Both the position numbers and the translations under genes were made by a program. From Obelidium mucronatum (lineage: Eukaryota > Chytridiomycota > Chytridiomycetes > Chytridiales > Chytriomycetaceae), in the NCBI GenBank assembly GCA_025765595.1, contig JAIVFH010000041.1, positions 124,001-188,000 on the forward strand: DNA of 64,000 bases. The letters run 5' to 3'. The notes below the pieces were generated by a model. It was given only the letters and a program-made list of their open reading frames with translations. It ran no database searches and was not told the DNA's origin. Below, piece by piece: positions 22,233 through 34,578 of this stretch; positions within the stretch are counted from its first letter, which is position 1, and the number at the start of each line of letters is the position of its first letter.

Positions 22233-25200
22233 TCACGACTGCGACTGGCCTGCGATAAGTAATTCCATACGCTTCTTCCGCTGTCTATCGTAATCAGATA
22301 CTACTGATGTATCAATACTTGTTCCCAAGTTATATGGATTCGATGTCAGTTGAAAGCCAGCCAAACTAGATAGGGATGGTTTGGAGAATGAAAACAAGGG
22401 CTTCTTTGCAGGAGATTGCGGCAATTGTAATCCCAATTTAATAACAGGAGCCGCAGTTTCATTGACGGCGTTAGTACCAGTTGGAGCCATCTATCATTAT
22501 GCAGTTAGTACATCTATTTTGTGTCAAAGTACAAAAAGGAACGAAAAAAAAAAGAAGTCCAACCTCATCTGCGTCTGTAGCCGGCGTTGGTTTAGCCGAA
22601 AGTTTTCGCTTTTTCTTTTCTGCCTGGGATGCTTGTGGCTCTTCGAGAGGATCATTGTCGTCATTACTTTCAGCACCACCAGTCCCAGCTTCCACATCCA
22701 AAGACTTTCTCTTGGAAGCCTTCTTTTCCCTCCCCTTGTTCTCTTTTCCCTTTTCAGTGGAATCGTTTCTCGAGACAACATCGGCGTCTTGCATGTCCGT
22801 ATTTTTCGTCTTCTCTTTTGCCGGTTTGGACGACTTCTCCAAAGGTTTTTTCTCTTTGACAGGCATTTCCAAGGCCTCCTTCTTTTTTCGTGGTTTTTTG
22901 ACAGTCACTTTTGTTTTGACTGCTGCTTGTGGCGTGACTTCAAGGTGGCCCATTTCTTCTTCATCCTCATCATCAGGCTTGTCCTCATCAACCTCGGCAA
23001 CAGCCTCGACAACAACATCCGGTTCACTTTCCTTTACAACTTCCTTCTTCTTTGCATCCTTCTTTGCAGCCTCCTCTTTTGCGGTAGATGGTTTCATAGT
23101 TTTCGGGTTTTCTTGATCGTCTCCTTCCTCATCATCACCCTCCAAGGCCGCCTTCTTGCGTTTCCCCGCGTCCGCAGTAGCAACTGATACCGCCTTGTCG
23201 GCTTTTGGTTGGAGAGAATCTGTTGCCGGTTTGGCTTTCTTTTTGACAATGGGTTTCTCGACTGAACTGGTCGATTCTTCCTCGCTTTCGTCGCCGCGGT
23301 TTTCACTACTCGTCTTCTTGCCAGTCTTGCTGCGCTTTGTCGTAGCCTTGATAGAATCATCTGCCTCGCTGGCAATGGTCGCCGTGACTGCAGCTGCCGG
23401 TTCGACTTCCAAATCTTCAGTGGGCACATTTACGGATTCAACAGATGCTTTTTTGACAGCTTTTCCGCGCTTTGTTGTAGTCTTGACAGAACCTTCAGAC
23501 TCACTGGCAATGATTGGTTTTGTCACTTCCTGCCGTTCTGCTTCCAAGTCTTCAGCTGGCACATCTACAGGTTCGACAGACGCCTTTTTTCCAGCTTTGC
23601 CCCGCTTTTTAGTTGTCTTGATAGAACCTTCACTCTCGCTTGATACAGCGACTGGTTCCGCCAAAGCAGTCATCTGCGTAGATTCAATCCTCTCGCTGGT
23701 AGCAACGGACTCATTCCTCTTTGCAGCTTTATCACCAGCACCGTCGCTAACCGTGGTGGAACCCAACTCCTCCCCCTCTTCATCTGAATCAAAGCGTTGT
23801 GTTTCGTATCGGCGAGAAGCAGCAGCCCGAACTTTCTTTTTTGGAATGGACTTGCCAACTTTTGCAGATATCTCAAGCAAATCAGATACATCTGACATGC
23901 GCGCCTGTTTTCGCGGAATATGAGGTTTTTCTGGCTCTTTTGCTTGAACAACTGTAGCAGCCTGTGCGTGAATTTAGAAAAAAGAAAAGCTGGTCACATT
24001 ATTCAAAACTGCATACCATAATGGACTTGTGGAGGTCATCCGGAAGGTTGCGCGTTTGGTCTGCCACCTTAAGTGTTTCTGAAATAGACAGCAACCGAGC
24101 CTGAAGAAAAAAAGAGGAAAAAGAGGCGTATGAATCAGTATGTCAACAACAACAATAAAAATAGACAAAAACGAAAACAAACCTCCAAAGCATGAATTTT
24201 CCCCTTCATACTCCTCTTCTCCGTCTCCCACAAATCCCTTTCCGAATCCACATCCTTCTCAAAATCTCTCAAACTCAATTTCCCAACTTCAATCGCCCTG
24301 TGCAACGCCTTTTGCAACCGCTCTGCATCTCGTTTCCATGCATTCCCAATCTCTTCACTCTCTTCAACTTTGGCTTCCAAATCTCGAATGTCACCTTCCA
24401 GCTCCGCCTTGATCTTTCTCTGCACTCGTTCCATCTCCCTCGCATTGCTGCGTTTCATTTCCTCTACCCGAGTCTCCATTTCATCTACACGCATTTGGGC
24501 TTCACTTGTCTGATCCATCCCTGATTTTGCAAACTCTTTTCGCAATTGTCGCATTTGTGCTTGATGCGTTTCAACCAAATCCTGGATATCCAAGGCATGT
24601 TTGGATTCCAATTCGTTCTGTACCTCCGACTTTGTACGTTTAACGGTGTCTTCCCAATACGTTGTCGTTGAGGCGATACTCTCTTTATACGCCTGCTTCC
24701 GATCTGACAATTTGGTGTTCAATTGCGTAATTGAATCTTTTAATGTCTGCACTTCGAGTTGTAACGTCTCAACTTGATTTTGAGTGGATTTTAAAGTGCT
24801 TTCAGTGTTTGAGTGCAACAGTTTGGCATTTTGGGTCTCCTTCCTTGATTCATCAAGAGATAGCCCTAGTGAGGTAATCACAGCGCTCTGCTCTTTCAAC
24901 TGGTCATTGAGATTCTCGATAATGACTTCTTTTTCTTCAAGGCTGCGTGACAATGTCGTTTGAACTTGACGCAATTCTAAGACTTCGGCAAGTTGGACAG
25001 ACAACCGATTGGTTAAACGATCAATCTCGTTCGTCATTTCGGATGATTGGAATTTGATTTTGGCTGAAGAAATGAATTAATGTCTTGGAATATACAGAGG
25101 TAGGGAGGTGTTTCACCTGCTTTCTTTCCAGCTTCGAAAAGCTCTTCCCGTTTCGCAGCAAAAAACAAATCCTTTTCAGCAAGCTGACGTTCTGCTTTAG

Positions 25201-27162
25201 CAAGTTGATTCGTTTTCTCACTGCACATTGCTTGAATTTTGTCTCTTTCCTGTAACATAATCGTAAGTGAAAAAACCAACAACTCCCAACAACTCTAGAA
25301 AAAAAAACATTACCTCTTGCACAAGATAAAGTCGTTCTTCCCATTCCGCAATTGCTGCTTCTTTCAAAGACATCATTTCCAGATTTTTCGCTTCAATTAA
25401 ATCTTGTCTCTCCTTTTCAAACTGAGCCTTCACTTCCAATACGTGGGCGTGCATATCCTCTTGAGCAATGCGAAGCTTTTCATCAGTTTCCGCTTTGAGG
25501 GATAGCAAGTCTTCACTAGCTTTCGCACCAAGACAAGCTAATTCGCTTCGTCGAAGTCGGTCTGCTTCATTCAGCCGCCGAGATGCGTCCTGACGTGTTT
25601 GCTCAACGAGTGATTCCAAGTCTTGGATTCGAGCCGCATTGCTTGCAATCGTGCAGAGCTGAGACGAGTTTGTGTCCTTTAAGGTCAAGTTGTAAGGGTT
25701 GGGCTTTGGCAAAATGCAAGTTCAGTACCTGTAGTTTCTCCAGATCAAGAGCCAACTCGGCCGTTTTCTTCTCAAGCTGGGAGACTCGCGGATCAACATG
25801 GTTGATTCTCTGAACAAAAAGTATCAGTTCAAGAACTAATTTGCCTTTCAAAAAAAATCTCACAAGCTGGGATTTGATCTTTTTGAAAGAGTGAATCATC
25901 TCGATTGCAAATTCATTCTCAGTCACACTGAGTCTATCGGTTGCCTGCGGAATAAAAAGTCAAATGGCGAAGACTGGGAATTAAGAGGCTTACATCGATG
26001 TGGAGCACAAAAGTGGATTGACCATTCTCGCCCAAGAATGCTGTAAAAGGAACGAGAAATGTCAAAAAAAGATGGTTGATTCTTAAAATACATACGTGAA
26101 CAGATTGTAGTTAAAATGGATTCCTTATACGGTAGAGCTCCAGTGAAGCCAGGGGTTGCAAGGTGAGATGCAATTTTTCCTACAAATCACAAGCGAGTTA
26201 GATCAAAAAGTGAGGCAGTTTTCCACTCAACTGATAACTGGCAGTGATTTGGTGATGCTAGCTCCAGAAGAAACGTAGGATGGATCCGTTGTCGGTAAGA
26301 AACATGGATGTCCTAAATCAACCTACCAACAAATATTAGTCACCTTTTTTCAAAAAAAAAAACAACGAAATAATACCAAGCATAGAGATCCAATGGTTCT
26401 TTCTGGTGTGAAAGTTTCAACACTGAAATATAAAATAGTTGGAATCGAAGGCTCTTCAAAAGCAGAGTTAGGAAAACGTCAAAAGTTTGGGAGCAAAAGA
26501 ACCTCTTTTCAGTAAATTATGCACTTGCTCTTCCGATTCAAGAGGGGAAAGAAGCGAAATCACGTCGCTGCTGATGTGAGCTGCTGCAGTCAGCGTTAGA
26601 ATACCTAGAAAAACATGTCAACTGAAGGTTACCCGAAATATTGCGTTCGGTAATGAGATTGATAAGTTTCGCGTCAGTGATGCCAAAGTACGCATATGAT
26701 ATGTTTGAGTCGCAGTCTTTGGTTTTTGTGAGGAGTTGGCTGAAGGCGAGTCTGAAGGAGGAAGTGCGTTCTGAATGCGGCAGTTGCTTTCCTGCGGCCG
26801 CGACAAAGAGAGCCGAATTGACGCCTAGGACGCAAAAGCGAATTTGTCAGCGCGTTGTTTGTTTTGCGGAGCGGGCGACGCGACAAACCGGCAACGGCGG
26901 CGTCGGCGGCTTCGGCGGCCAGACGCGCGACGGCGTCCGGCGCGACGGCGTCGAAGAGCAGCGTTCGGCGCGGCAGGTGTTGGTGTTGGTGTGGTTGTTG
27001 CTGCTGCTGCGGCGCGAGAGTGTCCAGCAGCGCCACGGGCACGCCGCCGGCGCCGGGCGCGCCGACTGCGACGTGCGGCGCAGCGGCGGCGGCGTCGGCG
27101 GCAGCGGAAGCGGCGCTGGGTTCGCGCAGGACGAGCGCGGCCTTGGTCGTCTGCAGCGCCAT
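22233..27162 (-). CDS. Kinesin-like protein with degenerate motor, long coiled coil and charged repeat tail
   Basis: The N-terminal motor-like region is recognisable by order: RTLLFDAVAPDAV, VNSALFVAAAGKQ (P-loop position), ISYAYFGITDAKLINLI, GSLCLVDLGHPCF (switch II position), ASITKSLPVIS and GALPYKESILTTIC, then FVLHIDATDRLSVTENEF. The Walker A GQTGSGKT is absent, switch I NxxSSRSH is not found, and DLAGSE reads DLGHPC, so ATP hydrolysis is unlikely. After a neck with VDPRVSQLEKK comes over 500 residues of coiled coil, then a Lys/Glu/Ser tail with three degenerate repeats of about 40-45 residues. The C-terminus is FSFSKPSLSSLAG to LLIAGQSQS. Exons are about 20, including a 28-nt intron at 26632-26605. 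The start codon lies in a GC-rich island. Confidence 0.72.
23300..23650 (-). repeat. Three tandem charged repeats in the kinesin-like tail
   Basis: Three successive units of roughly 40-45 codons share the pattern ESEGS-(I/V)-KTT-KRGKA-KKASVE followed by VP-EDLE. The third unit is the most diverged (ASEADDSIKATTKRSKTGKK). Serine-acid clusters next to Lys/Arg blocks suggest phosphorylated basic segments. Confidence 0.75.
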
Positions 27163-27240
27163 TCGTGTTTCAGATCTGAAGTATTCGGACAAATAACAAA
27201 TCCGCGCAAACACAAACAACCAACCAAACCAACCGGCGCC
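27163..27240. promoter_or_regulatory. 78-bp divergent promoter of the kinesin-like and CENP-B-like genes
   Basis: Only 78 bp separate the two opposing ATG codons. The interval contains CCAACCAAACCAACC-type text next to the plus-strand start and no TATA box. Both genes must share or overlap their initiation region. Confidence 0.6.
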
Positions 27241-29482
27241 ATGACGCAGTTCCGCTTTTCGCCCGCGCGCGACCTGCTGCTGCTGCAGCTTGTTCTCCTC
27301 TTTGAGCCCTTTGCCGCCGAGTCCAAGGCCGTCTCCGGCCCGCGTTGGGAACAGGTTGCTGAAGCTGCCACCCACAACTGCCATCAGCAGCTGCACTTGC
27401 AGCAGGGCCTACGCCAAAACACCAGCAGTGCATTTGCGGACCTTCCGTCGCTGACTGCGCAAGGCGCCCGCACACGCTTCCAGAAGTTGCTGAGCCGCTT
27501 CCAAGAAGAAGCCGCTGCGACTGCAGAACCGCAATCAGCCTTGCAAAGCGATGCGCAAATAACGGATCATCTCTTGTTTCCAATAAATGGCAGCATCACT
27601 CCTTGCCCCGAGTCTCTTGAAGCACCATCATCGCTGACGGCGGAGTATAACACCAAGACCTATATAGCAAAAGAGCAAGAACGTCTATTAAGGCTCCTGT
27701 CTTCTAAAGTTTGTCGTTTTTTTCTTGTACGGGTGATTGCGATCTTACCAATCGATAACCGAACAGGTCAATTCATCAATTGCGGCCAAGGAACGTTCTA
27801 AGAAGCCCAAATCACTTGCTGAAACAATTACCTTGGCAAAAGCATCAAAGAGCTGCTCATTGTCAAGCGAAGCTAGTACCTCACAGAAGTCCGTGCCACC
27901 ACACCAACGAATTCGATATACTGTTTCTCAACGGCTCGAAGCGGTTGCTCGGGCTGAAGAAATCGGGGCCTCCAATGCTGCAAAGGAGTATGGAATCAAC
28001 AAAAGCTTGATATCAAGGTGGATCAAGTCGTCAAAGACTTGGATCCAACCAGATGATACCAAAAAGGGGTCGAATTCGACGGCTGTAGGCGGCAATGAAG
28101 CTCCGGAATCTCCAAAGCAAAACTCCAGGAACATACCGCCTCGTCATGTTACTGTGGATATCAACGCGCAGCGAATAGTCAAACCGAAATCAACTAAAGT
28201 AGCTGCAGTGTCTTCCTACTGCTCTTCACCCTCTTCAACTTCGTCTTGTGCTTCTCCTTCATCATCAGCATCCTCATCACCCTCATCATCTTCATCTTCA
28301 TCATCATCTTCATCTTCATCATTATCATCATCATCGCCATCGTCTTCACCAGTTTCTTCTTTTTCTGCATGCTCCTCAACCTTTTCTTCCTCCATTAGCC
28401 GCTTACCCGTTCCAACTGTGGCAAGCAGAGCCAAGCGATCGGCAGAAGAAGAAATTATAAGGTCCAATAGTATGAAAAAGCACAAAAAAGCAATCTACAA
28501 TGCGGAAGAGGCGTTATTGAAAGAATGGGTATTGCGGTGCCGGGATCGCGGCACACCATCAACGCATCAAGCCATACGTCTGAAAATGCTGCAATTGGTG
28601 AATGAGGGAGCAAGGGCCGGAAATTGGAGCACGACAGAGGATGTTTCGTCTTTGCTCATTGACAGTGAAGATGAGGATTCGGTTGAGGGAGGGAATAGTG
28701 ACAGGCGAGAAGCGGGGAAAACTTTGGAGGACAAAAAAAGGGTTTCAATGAAGAAAAGAGCGGCGGTGTTCAAAGCCTCTTCTGCCTGGTTGTATGCATT
28801 CCTTCGCAGATCAGCACTGACTCCCGGAATTGACACATGTGGCAAGATATCCGGGATCGACTTTGAGATTCCAAAAAATGTGAAGGTTGCATTGGAAACC
28901 GGGCAATCGTTTGGACTGGTGGAACAGTTTACATCTGTTGGTGAAATCAGTGGTGGAACAAAATCGGCTCATTCCCAAGTCGTTGCAACCACAGTAACTG
29001 CTCCTCTTGTATATGATGCAAACATGTATTTGACTGGCTTGGATAATCTGGGCAGTATTAGTGGTGAAAGTTCTGGCGGACACCCACAATTGATATTTGA
29101 CGAACACCATCATCAGCACCATCATTCTACATCTACTATCAAACCGTCTAGCGTATGCATCAATGAGAATCGGTATTTATCTGATGACTCCGTCCTCCGT
29201 TCGCGGCAAAATGAAGTTGAAGAACAAGACAATGCATTTGTGAATGACATGGTGTCCATGTCGGATTCAGAAGACGGGCTCTTTGATGTTATGTTATTGG
29301 ACAATGGGGATGCTCTGGCATCGAGCAACAATGTTCCGTTACTCGGAAGCAGCGATAGTACTGGAAATGGTGGGCCGCTGGGCTTCAGCCCCATGCCATT
29401 TCTTGAGGAAAGGCTTACAAACTCGAGCGAGAACGGGGATGATGCAGACGACAAAGGGGAGCTGTTTAACTTTTTGGTTTGA
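27241..29482 (+). CDS. DNA-binding protein with Myb/SANT-like and CENP-B/pogo-type helix-turn-helix domains
   Basis: Exon 1 (27241-27708) encodes a Myb/SANT-like region: ARDLLLLQLVLLFEPFAA, then RWEQVAEAATHN and LTAQGARTRFQKLLSRFQEE. Exon 2 (27767-29482) has a psq/CENP-B N-terminal HTH (YTVSQRLEAVARAEEIGA, AAKEYGINKSLISRWIK), a long Ser run (about 28220-28400), and a Tc5/CENP-B second HTH (AEEALLKEWVLRCRDRG, ending FKASSAWLYAFLRRSAL). No DDE nuclease domain follows; the rest is acidic with a His-rich patch (DEHHHQHHHS). This fits a regulator derived from a pogo-type transposase. The lack of terminal repeats and the intron argue that it is a host gene. Confidence 0.72.
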
Positions 29483-29540
29483 ATATTTTTCTACGCCGCG
29501 TGCTTGTGTAAATAAAGAAACTAGGAATAAAGGCAAGGGA

Positions 29541-32500
29541 ATGCAGCACAACCTCCTTGGGCCGACCACCGCAAACGAGGCTGGCAGCAGCAGCAACAGC
29601 AGCAGCAGTGGGCGACACGGCGACGACAACCGAGGCGGCGGCGGCGCACGCGCGGCAGCGAGCAGCGACACGCAGTGGATCCGGACGAACCAGCAGCAGT
29701 TTTCGCAGCTCGCGACGGAGGCCGTGTGCGAACTCGTTGCCGAGGCGGCGCCGTACTTTGAGTGGCTGGCGTCGTACGCGGCGGACATCGACCGGCGGTG
29801 AGCGGGAGAGAGCAGCAGAGCGCGTGTTCGGACACTGACCTGTTTTCGCCCACAGCGACTACTCGCACGCGCTGTTCACGCCCGGGAAGCCGCGCGCCGC
29901 GGGGCTGGCCTCAGAGGTGCGTGTGCGCTGTGCTGCGCGAGCCTATGCTGTGCTTACTGTGTTTGTTTGTGTGTTTGTGTGTGCGCAGCTGACGGCCACC
30001 GCCAAGCGCATCTACGCGTTCGACGCCGCAACGCCGACGGCCGCCGGCCGCGACTCGGGCTCAGTGCCGCCGTCGACCGTGAAGCCGCTGCGCTTCAAAA
30101 CAAACGCCCAGTACTTGCCGTCGCAGCTGTCGCAGCAGCTTCATCTGGACGAAAAGAAGGAACTGCAACAGCAGCAGCAGCAGCAAGAGCAAAAGCAGCA
30201 AATCGAAAAACAACCACAGTCATCGCAACCTCTTCCTCGCGATTCCTCGACCTTTGGAACTGTTCGGCAACTCAGGATTCCAACAATCACCATTCCAAAA
30301 ATGTCAAGCGACGATGATGATGACGATGATGAAGAAGGCGGCCATAACCCTGCGACTGGATTCTTTGGGGCCGGCATCTTAACTTCTACTGTAACAAAGA
30401 AATCGGATCCGCAATTGACATCCATCTGGGCTCCGAAAATACAGCCTGTTGTAACAGAGGCGATGATAATGAAAGAGCCAATTGCCCTTGCTTCTGCTAC
30501 TGCCCATTCCTTATTCCCTTCAGCAACTGAATCAAATCACGCGAAACAAACTGCCAAGTCTCCCTTGAAACGTCCACACTCTGTTGACGAACCAGTCAAA
30601 GCTACCATAAATTTGACAGCGAAGGAAAGGTTTACAGATCCTAGCCCAGTGAAACGCAGTCGCATGGAAGAGCTTATTGAGGCACCTGTGGTGCCAGAAG
30701 ATGCCATCAAATCGGAAACGGCTAAAAAATCATTGGATGTAACAAGGGTTAACGATAATGTGGGAGATCCCTCATTGCCAACTGGATTAGCCGTTGCTTC
30801 AACAACTGGCCGAGAAGCAAAACCGGAAATAAGAAACTTAAAAGCCAGACTGGGTCGCTTGAACAAGAAGCTTCGGATTGGTGGAAGTGGAGATTCCAAA
30901 TCGTCAGAGGGGTCTGGACCTGTCCTAAGTGAGTCAATGTTTAGCGAAAATGCTGAAGAATCTCGCCAGGTGAGAGGAGTTTATCTTTTGAATTTCGAAA
31001 GCAAAAAAGGATCATTTATTTTGGTTTTTTTTTTCTTAAACAGAAGAGTTCATCAGAGCCTGTTGCCACAGATAATTTGCGACAAGGACAACCTGAAGAG
31101 TCATCAATCCCATCGAGCCAGGAACGAACTACAACGCGGAGCTTCAATGCATCTTTGGCGAAAATTTCTTCCAAACTGGTGAAGACAAGCAAAGGGAGTG
31201 TATCCAACAGTGTCACAGTCCCTGTAGATTCAACTCTTGATAACAGCATCCCAGACAAAGTCCAACCTTTGTCAACAAAATCTTCAATATTGCACCAAGC
31301 CTTGTCCCCGAAGAAGTCTATATCGTCTGTATCCACAATCGATTCCGATGGTGATATTGATATGTCCATCGAAGACTACCACAATGCCGAAGAAATTGAA
31401 TTTGATTCCATTGATCCTGCCAAAGAGCTTTGTCATGCTGCCATTCTGGTCAAGAATACACAGAAAATCGATGACGTGATCACTGTTGAGGATGAAGAAA
31501 TGGAAGAAAGTGGACCAAATCCCTCGAAATCCAACAAAGAGAGGACAGCTTTACAAAAGAAAGGATCCGACCTGGAACTTATTCCAAAAACTCCAACTCT
31601 TGCAGCTCATTCTAAACAAGATGGAACTGGAGAGCAGGGATGGGGTGCCGGTATTATGCGGATTGGAGAAAAGGTGATTGTCGTTTTTTTGTGGTTTTTT
31701 CTGATTCTGATTATTCATTTTTGGTTCAGTTGGTATCAAACCTTACTGCGTTTCTTCCATCGCCTTCAAAAGCTGTTGCGACGCCTGGTTCTACCACGAG
31801 CAGTCATATCCCTAAACCAATCTCTCGGGTTGATGTTCCGTCCCATACACACACACAACCGCCAACTGCCCCTGCTGCTTCACGGTTAGCCTTAAAAAAA
31901 GATCCTGGGATCCGCGCCAAAGAATTGGCCAAGAAGAGGCAACTTGATGAGGAGAAACGTGCGATAGCAGCTAAGGAACAAGAGGAAGCAATTCGACTTA
32001 ATCTAGCAGAAAAGCAACGCATCGAGGTATTTGTATATTTTGGGTGTTTTTGAACATATGCTGAGTATTTTTTTGTTTTTCAGTTGATGGAAGCAGCGTC
32101 TCGAATCCCGCCAGTCAAATCCAAGCCTGTTGTTGTTGAGGTACGCATGCGATTTTGCGATTGAGATTTTCTGTACTTATTCTCTGCGTAATAGAAAAAA
32201 GTCGATGTGGATATTTCTGTTGATGAAGACATGGAACTTTGCTCTCAACCACAACAGCAAACAGGTGTTGTGCGAGTCAAATCCAAAATTCCTTCAGCTC
32301 CAACAAAACTACCCATTGCATCATCGAGCCACCCTAATTCTAATCCGGCATCTGCTATAACAGATGTAGGAAAATATCTTAACGTTTTTTCCATGTTTTA
32401 ACTATTTTTTTTTTTTTTTGAACCACCAGTTTGCTGTCCCAATGGCGGCCACAAAAAACCTCAAAGAACCAACATCTGAAACGGCAACTCCAAAAGCACT

Positions 32501-33344
32501 TCCGCGACATAACCCTTCGGCGAAACCACATTTACAATCAATTCTCAAACCGGCGACACCATCATTTGACGTGAAGCTCGCCGAAAGGGTCAAGGAAGGG
32601 TTGGTTCAACCCGAGCCAGCTATTGTAATTGCACCGAAATCAAAGTATGGAAGCGGGAACGTGATTGGAAACGAAATTTTGGGAGGGCTGTTTGACGCAG
32701 CAGCTCCAAAGAAAAAAACTTTGTCCTCCTCCTCTTCCTCGTCTTCATTGCTTGGAAAGAAAAACTCTGGACCAGCGACCATTGTGGATGAGAATGGAGA
32801 CTTGCCTGATATCAAGGAGTTGAGTTTTTTAAATTTATTTATTTCAGTGGTGGGGTTTTAAACGTTCTGCTAGTTCCGATGAAGAGGATGAGATTTCAGA
32901 TGATGACGATGATGCAAGACGCCACCCGAATGGCGGTACCGCAGCCATACAGATTCCAGAGCCCAAGAAGGCTGTAGTACCTGCGTGGGTAGAAACTCCG
33001 AATTTGATGAAAACACTTGCTCAGCAAGTTGTACGAGATCCCGATGAGATTTTTGGATCAGTGAGACCGTTGGTTTTGGAAGGTTTGGATTTTTTTTTTT
33101 AGTTTGTTTTTTTTTATGTTGTACAGCGCGTGTCTTAAGAAATGATGCTAGATGTATTCAAGGGAGGAAGGGTGCAGCGGAAGTTCCGAGACTCCATGGC
33201 AGGTAACTGGGTTGGCAATGGTAAGTAATTTTTATTTTGTAATCCGGTTATTTCTCCATGGTAACATTGCATTCGGAAAAAAAAACAGGGGAACTAACAC
33301 CAGAAGAAGAAGAAGAGTATAAACAGCTGATGGGGTTCAAGTAG
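29541..33344 (+). CDS. Inner centromere protein INCENP (Sli15/Pic1 type)
   Basis: Scaffold of the chromosomal passenger complex that activates Aurora B. The C-terminal IN-box is clear: VVPAWVETPNLMKTLAQQ, VRDPDEIFGSVRPLVLE, followed by MMLDVFKGG and a basic KFRDSM segment, ending YKQLMGFK. The N-terminal exon has a helical segment (QQQFSQLATEAVCELVAEA) where animal INCENP binds survivin/borealin. The middle is long, disordered and highly charged, with Gln and Asp runs (30160-30345) and a short coiled helix (GIRAKELAKKRQLDEEKRA). About ten introns are present. The 5' end (29,600-30,130) is in a GC-rich island. The IN-box makes the assignment strong. Confidence 0.82.
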
Positions 33345-33471
33345 TAGATATGGCCAGAAAACCCAAAACAATTAAATTAACTTAAATTATTCTTGTCCCA
33401 ACTAATTTATTTCCCACGTTCACCATCGAATATTATAAACACAAGAACAGGTAATTGATAATTTTATCGTA

Positions 33472-34419
33472 TTATCTTCCACCACGGCCACGACCACCGC
33501 GACCACCACGACCACGACCACCTCTTCCACCGCGACCACCTCTTCCTCTTCCTCCGAGTCCAGGTCCACCTACAAAAAAACAAGAAGATTGAATAAATCA
33601 AAACCGCCCAAGAACAAAACAAAAAAAAAAAGTAGCACAAACTCACCCTCCTTCTTCTTCCCCTTGCTCTTTGGAGCATCATCCACCAGTAAGGTATCAA
33701 TCGGCAAAGCATCCGGTAAAATCACATAACGCACGTTATTCCCACGGATTCCCAAAGTATCCAACGAAATCGGGTCTTTTCCTCGAACAGTCATTTTCAC
33801 GTTCTTCAAATGCGTGTTCATTTGCATGTCTACACTGCTGATGGTTCCGTGTACGATTGTTCCGTTTTTGAGTTCGATTGTCACGGTTTCTGAGCAGCAT
33901 TTCATGAGGAATCTTTTTTTTTTGGTTTTTTTTGGGGGTGTTGTTGATGTGAGGCAAGTGTGTTTTTTTTTGATTTTGGTTTTGGTTTTTAGTGGCTAGA
34001 AACAAAAGCGAGGGGGGTTGGTTTGTAAAATTCAGGAATGACAAAGAGAGAAATGTGCTTAAGAGAAAGTGTGTGTGAGAGAGAGAAAGAGAGGGAACCA
34101 ACAGAAGGCACATAAAGAAAAAAAAAGCTACATCCTCCAGCTTCAGAGCCAAAAATAATGTAAAACCCCCCAATCTGAAATCTGAAATCGATTGAATATT
34201 TCCCTCCCAATTGATTGGTAACTTCACAGGTTCCTTTGTGCATTGAATCGTCCAAGTAAGTGCTTGGATGCGCAGTCTGACGCAACACCCAGCAAGAAAG
34301 CATCCGTAGCAGGCTGACGTATATCGATCAAATATCCACGTTTACAAGTCAACTGCATCTGGCAATATTGAAGGGCATCGATGGCTGGCAATGAAATATC
34401 GGTACCTGACGAGCTTCAT
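33472..34419 (-). CDS. SNRPD1: Small nuclear ribonucleoprotein Sm D1
   Basis: Core Sm-ring protein of spliceosomal snRNPs. Exon 1 is just 14 nt (34419-34406, MKLV and part of Arg). A long intron of about 490 nt then leads to [17 protein letters not shown], the Sm1 motif, with the Sm2 motif [12 protein letters not shown], then [11 protein letters not shown]. The third exon (from about 33569) encodes the RG-rich tail ([12 protein letters not shown] pattern), a target for Arg methylation. Length about 118 residues matches human SmD1. The short first exon was found by looking for MKLVR with a donor of the right phase (ATGAAGCTCGTCAG then GT). Confidence 0.92.
34252..34305. other. Paired inverted repeats inside the SmD1 intron
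   Basis: CCAAGTAAGTGCTTGG (34252-34267) can fold as a short hairpin. Next to it, GGATGC (34266-34271) pairs with GCATCC (34300-34305) around a 28-base loop. The two share bases and so may be alternative or coaxial stems. This suggests a structured intronic RNA, but I see no full box C/D or H/ACA signature, so I do not call a snoRNA. Confidence 0.3.
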
Positions 34420-34578
34420 TTTTTTGCTAGATGAATTTTTTACTTTCCAATAAATAAATGTCTGTCTGAAATAGTGTAAATGAGAAAACCTTTCAATTTA
34501 ATTCACGTCTCCTTCAGAAAAAAAAACTTTGAACAAAAGTGACAAAATGACGTGCTTTATAAAAGGCCATAATATTTA

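Noticed and set aside
22233..22490. Independent small protein starting MAPTGTNA
   Set aside because: The ATG follows a GT-AG intron in frame with the kinesin-like tail; there is no stop in between and no promoter space.
33989..34303. 104-codon minus-strand ORF inside the SmD1 intron
   Set aside because: Composition is intron-like (Phe/Ser-rich, T tracts) and there is no family resemblance; better explained by the intron with its hairpins.
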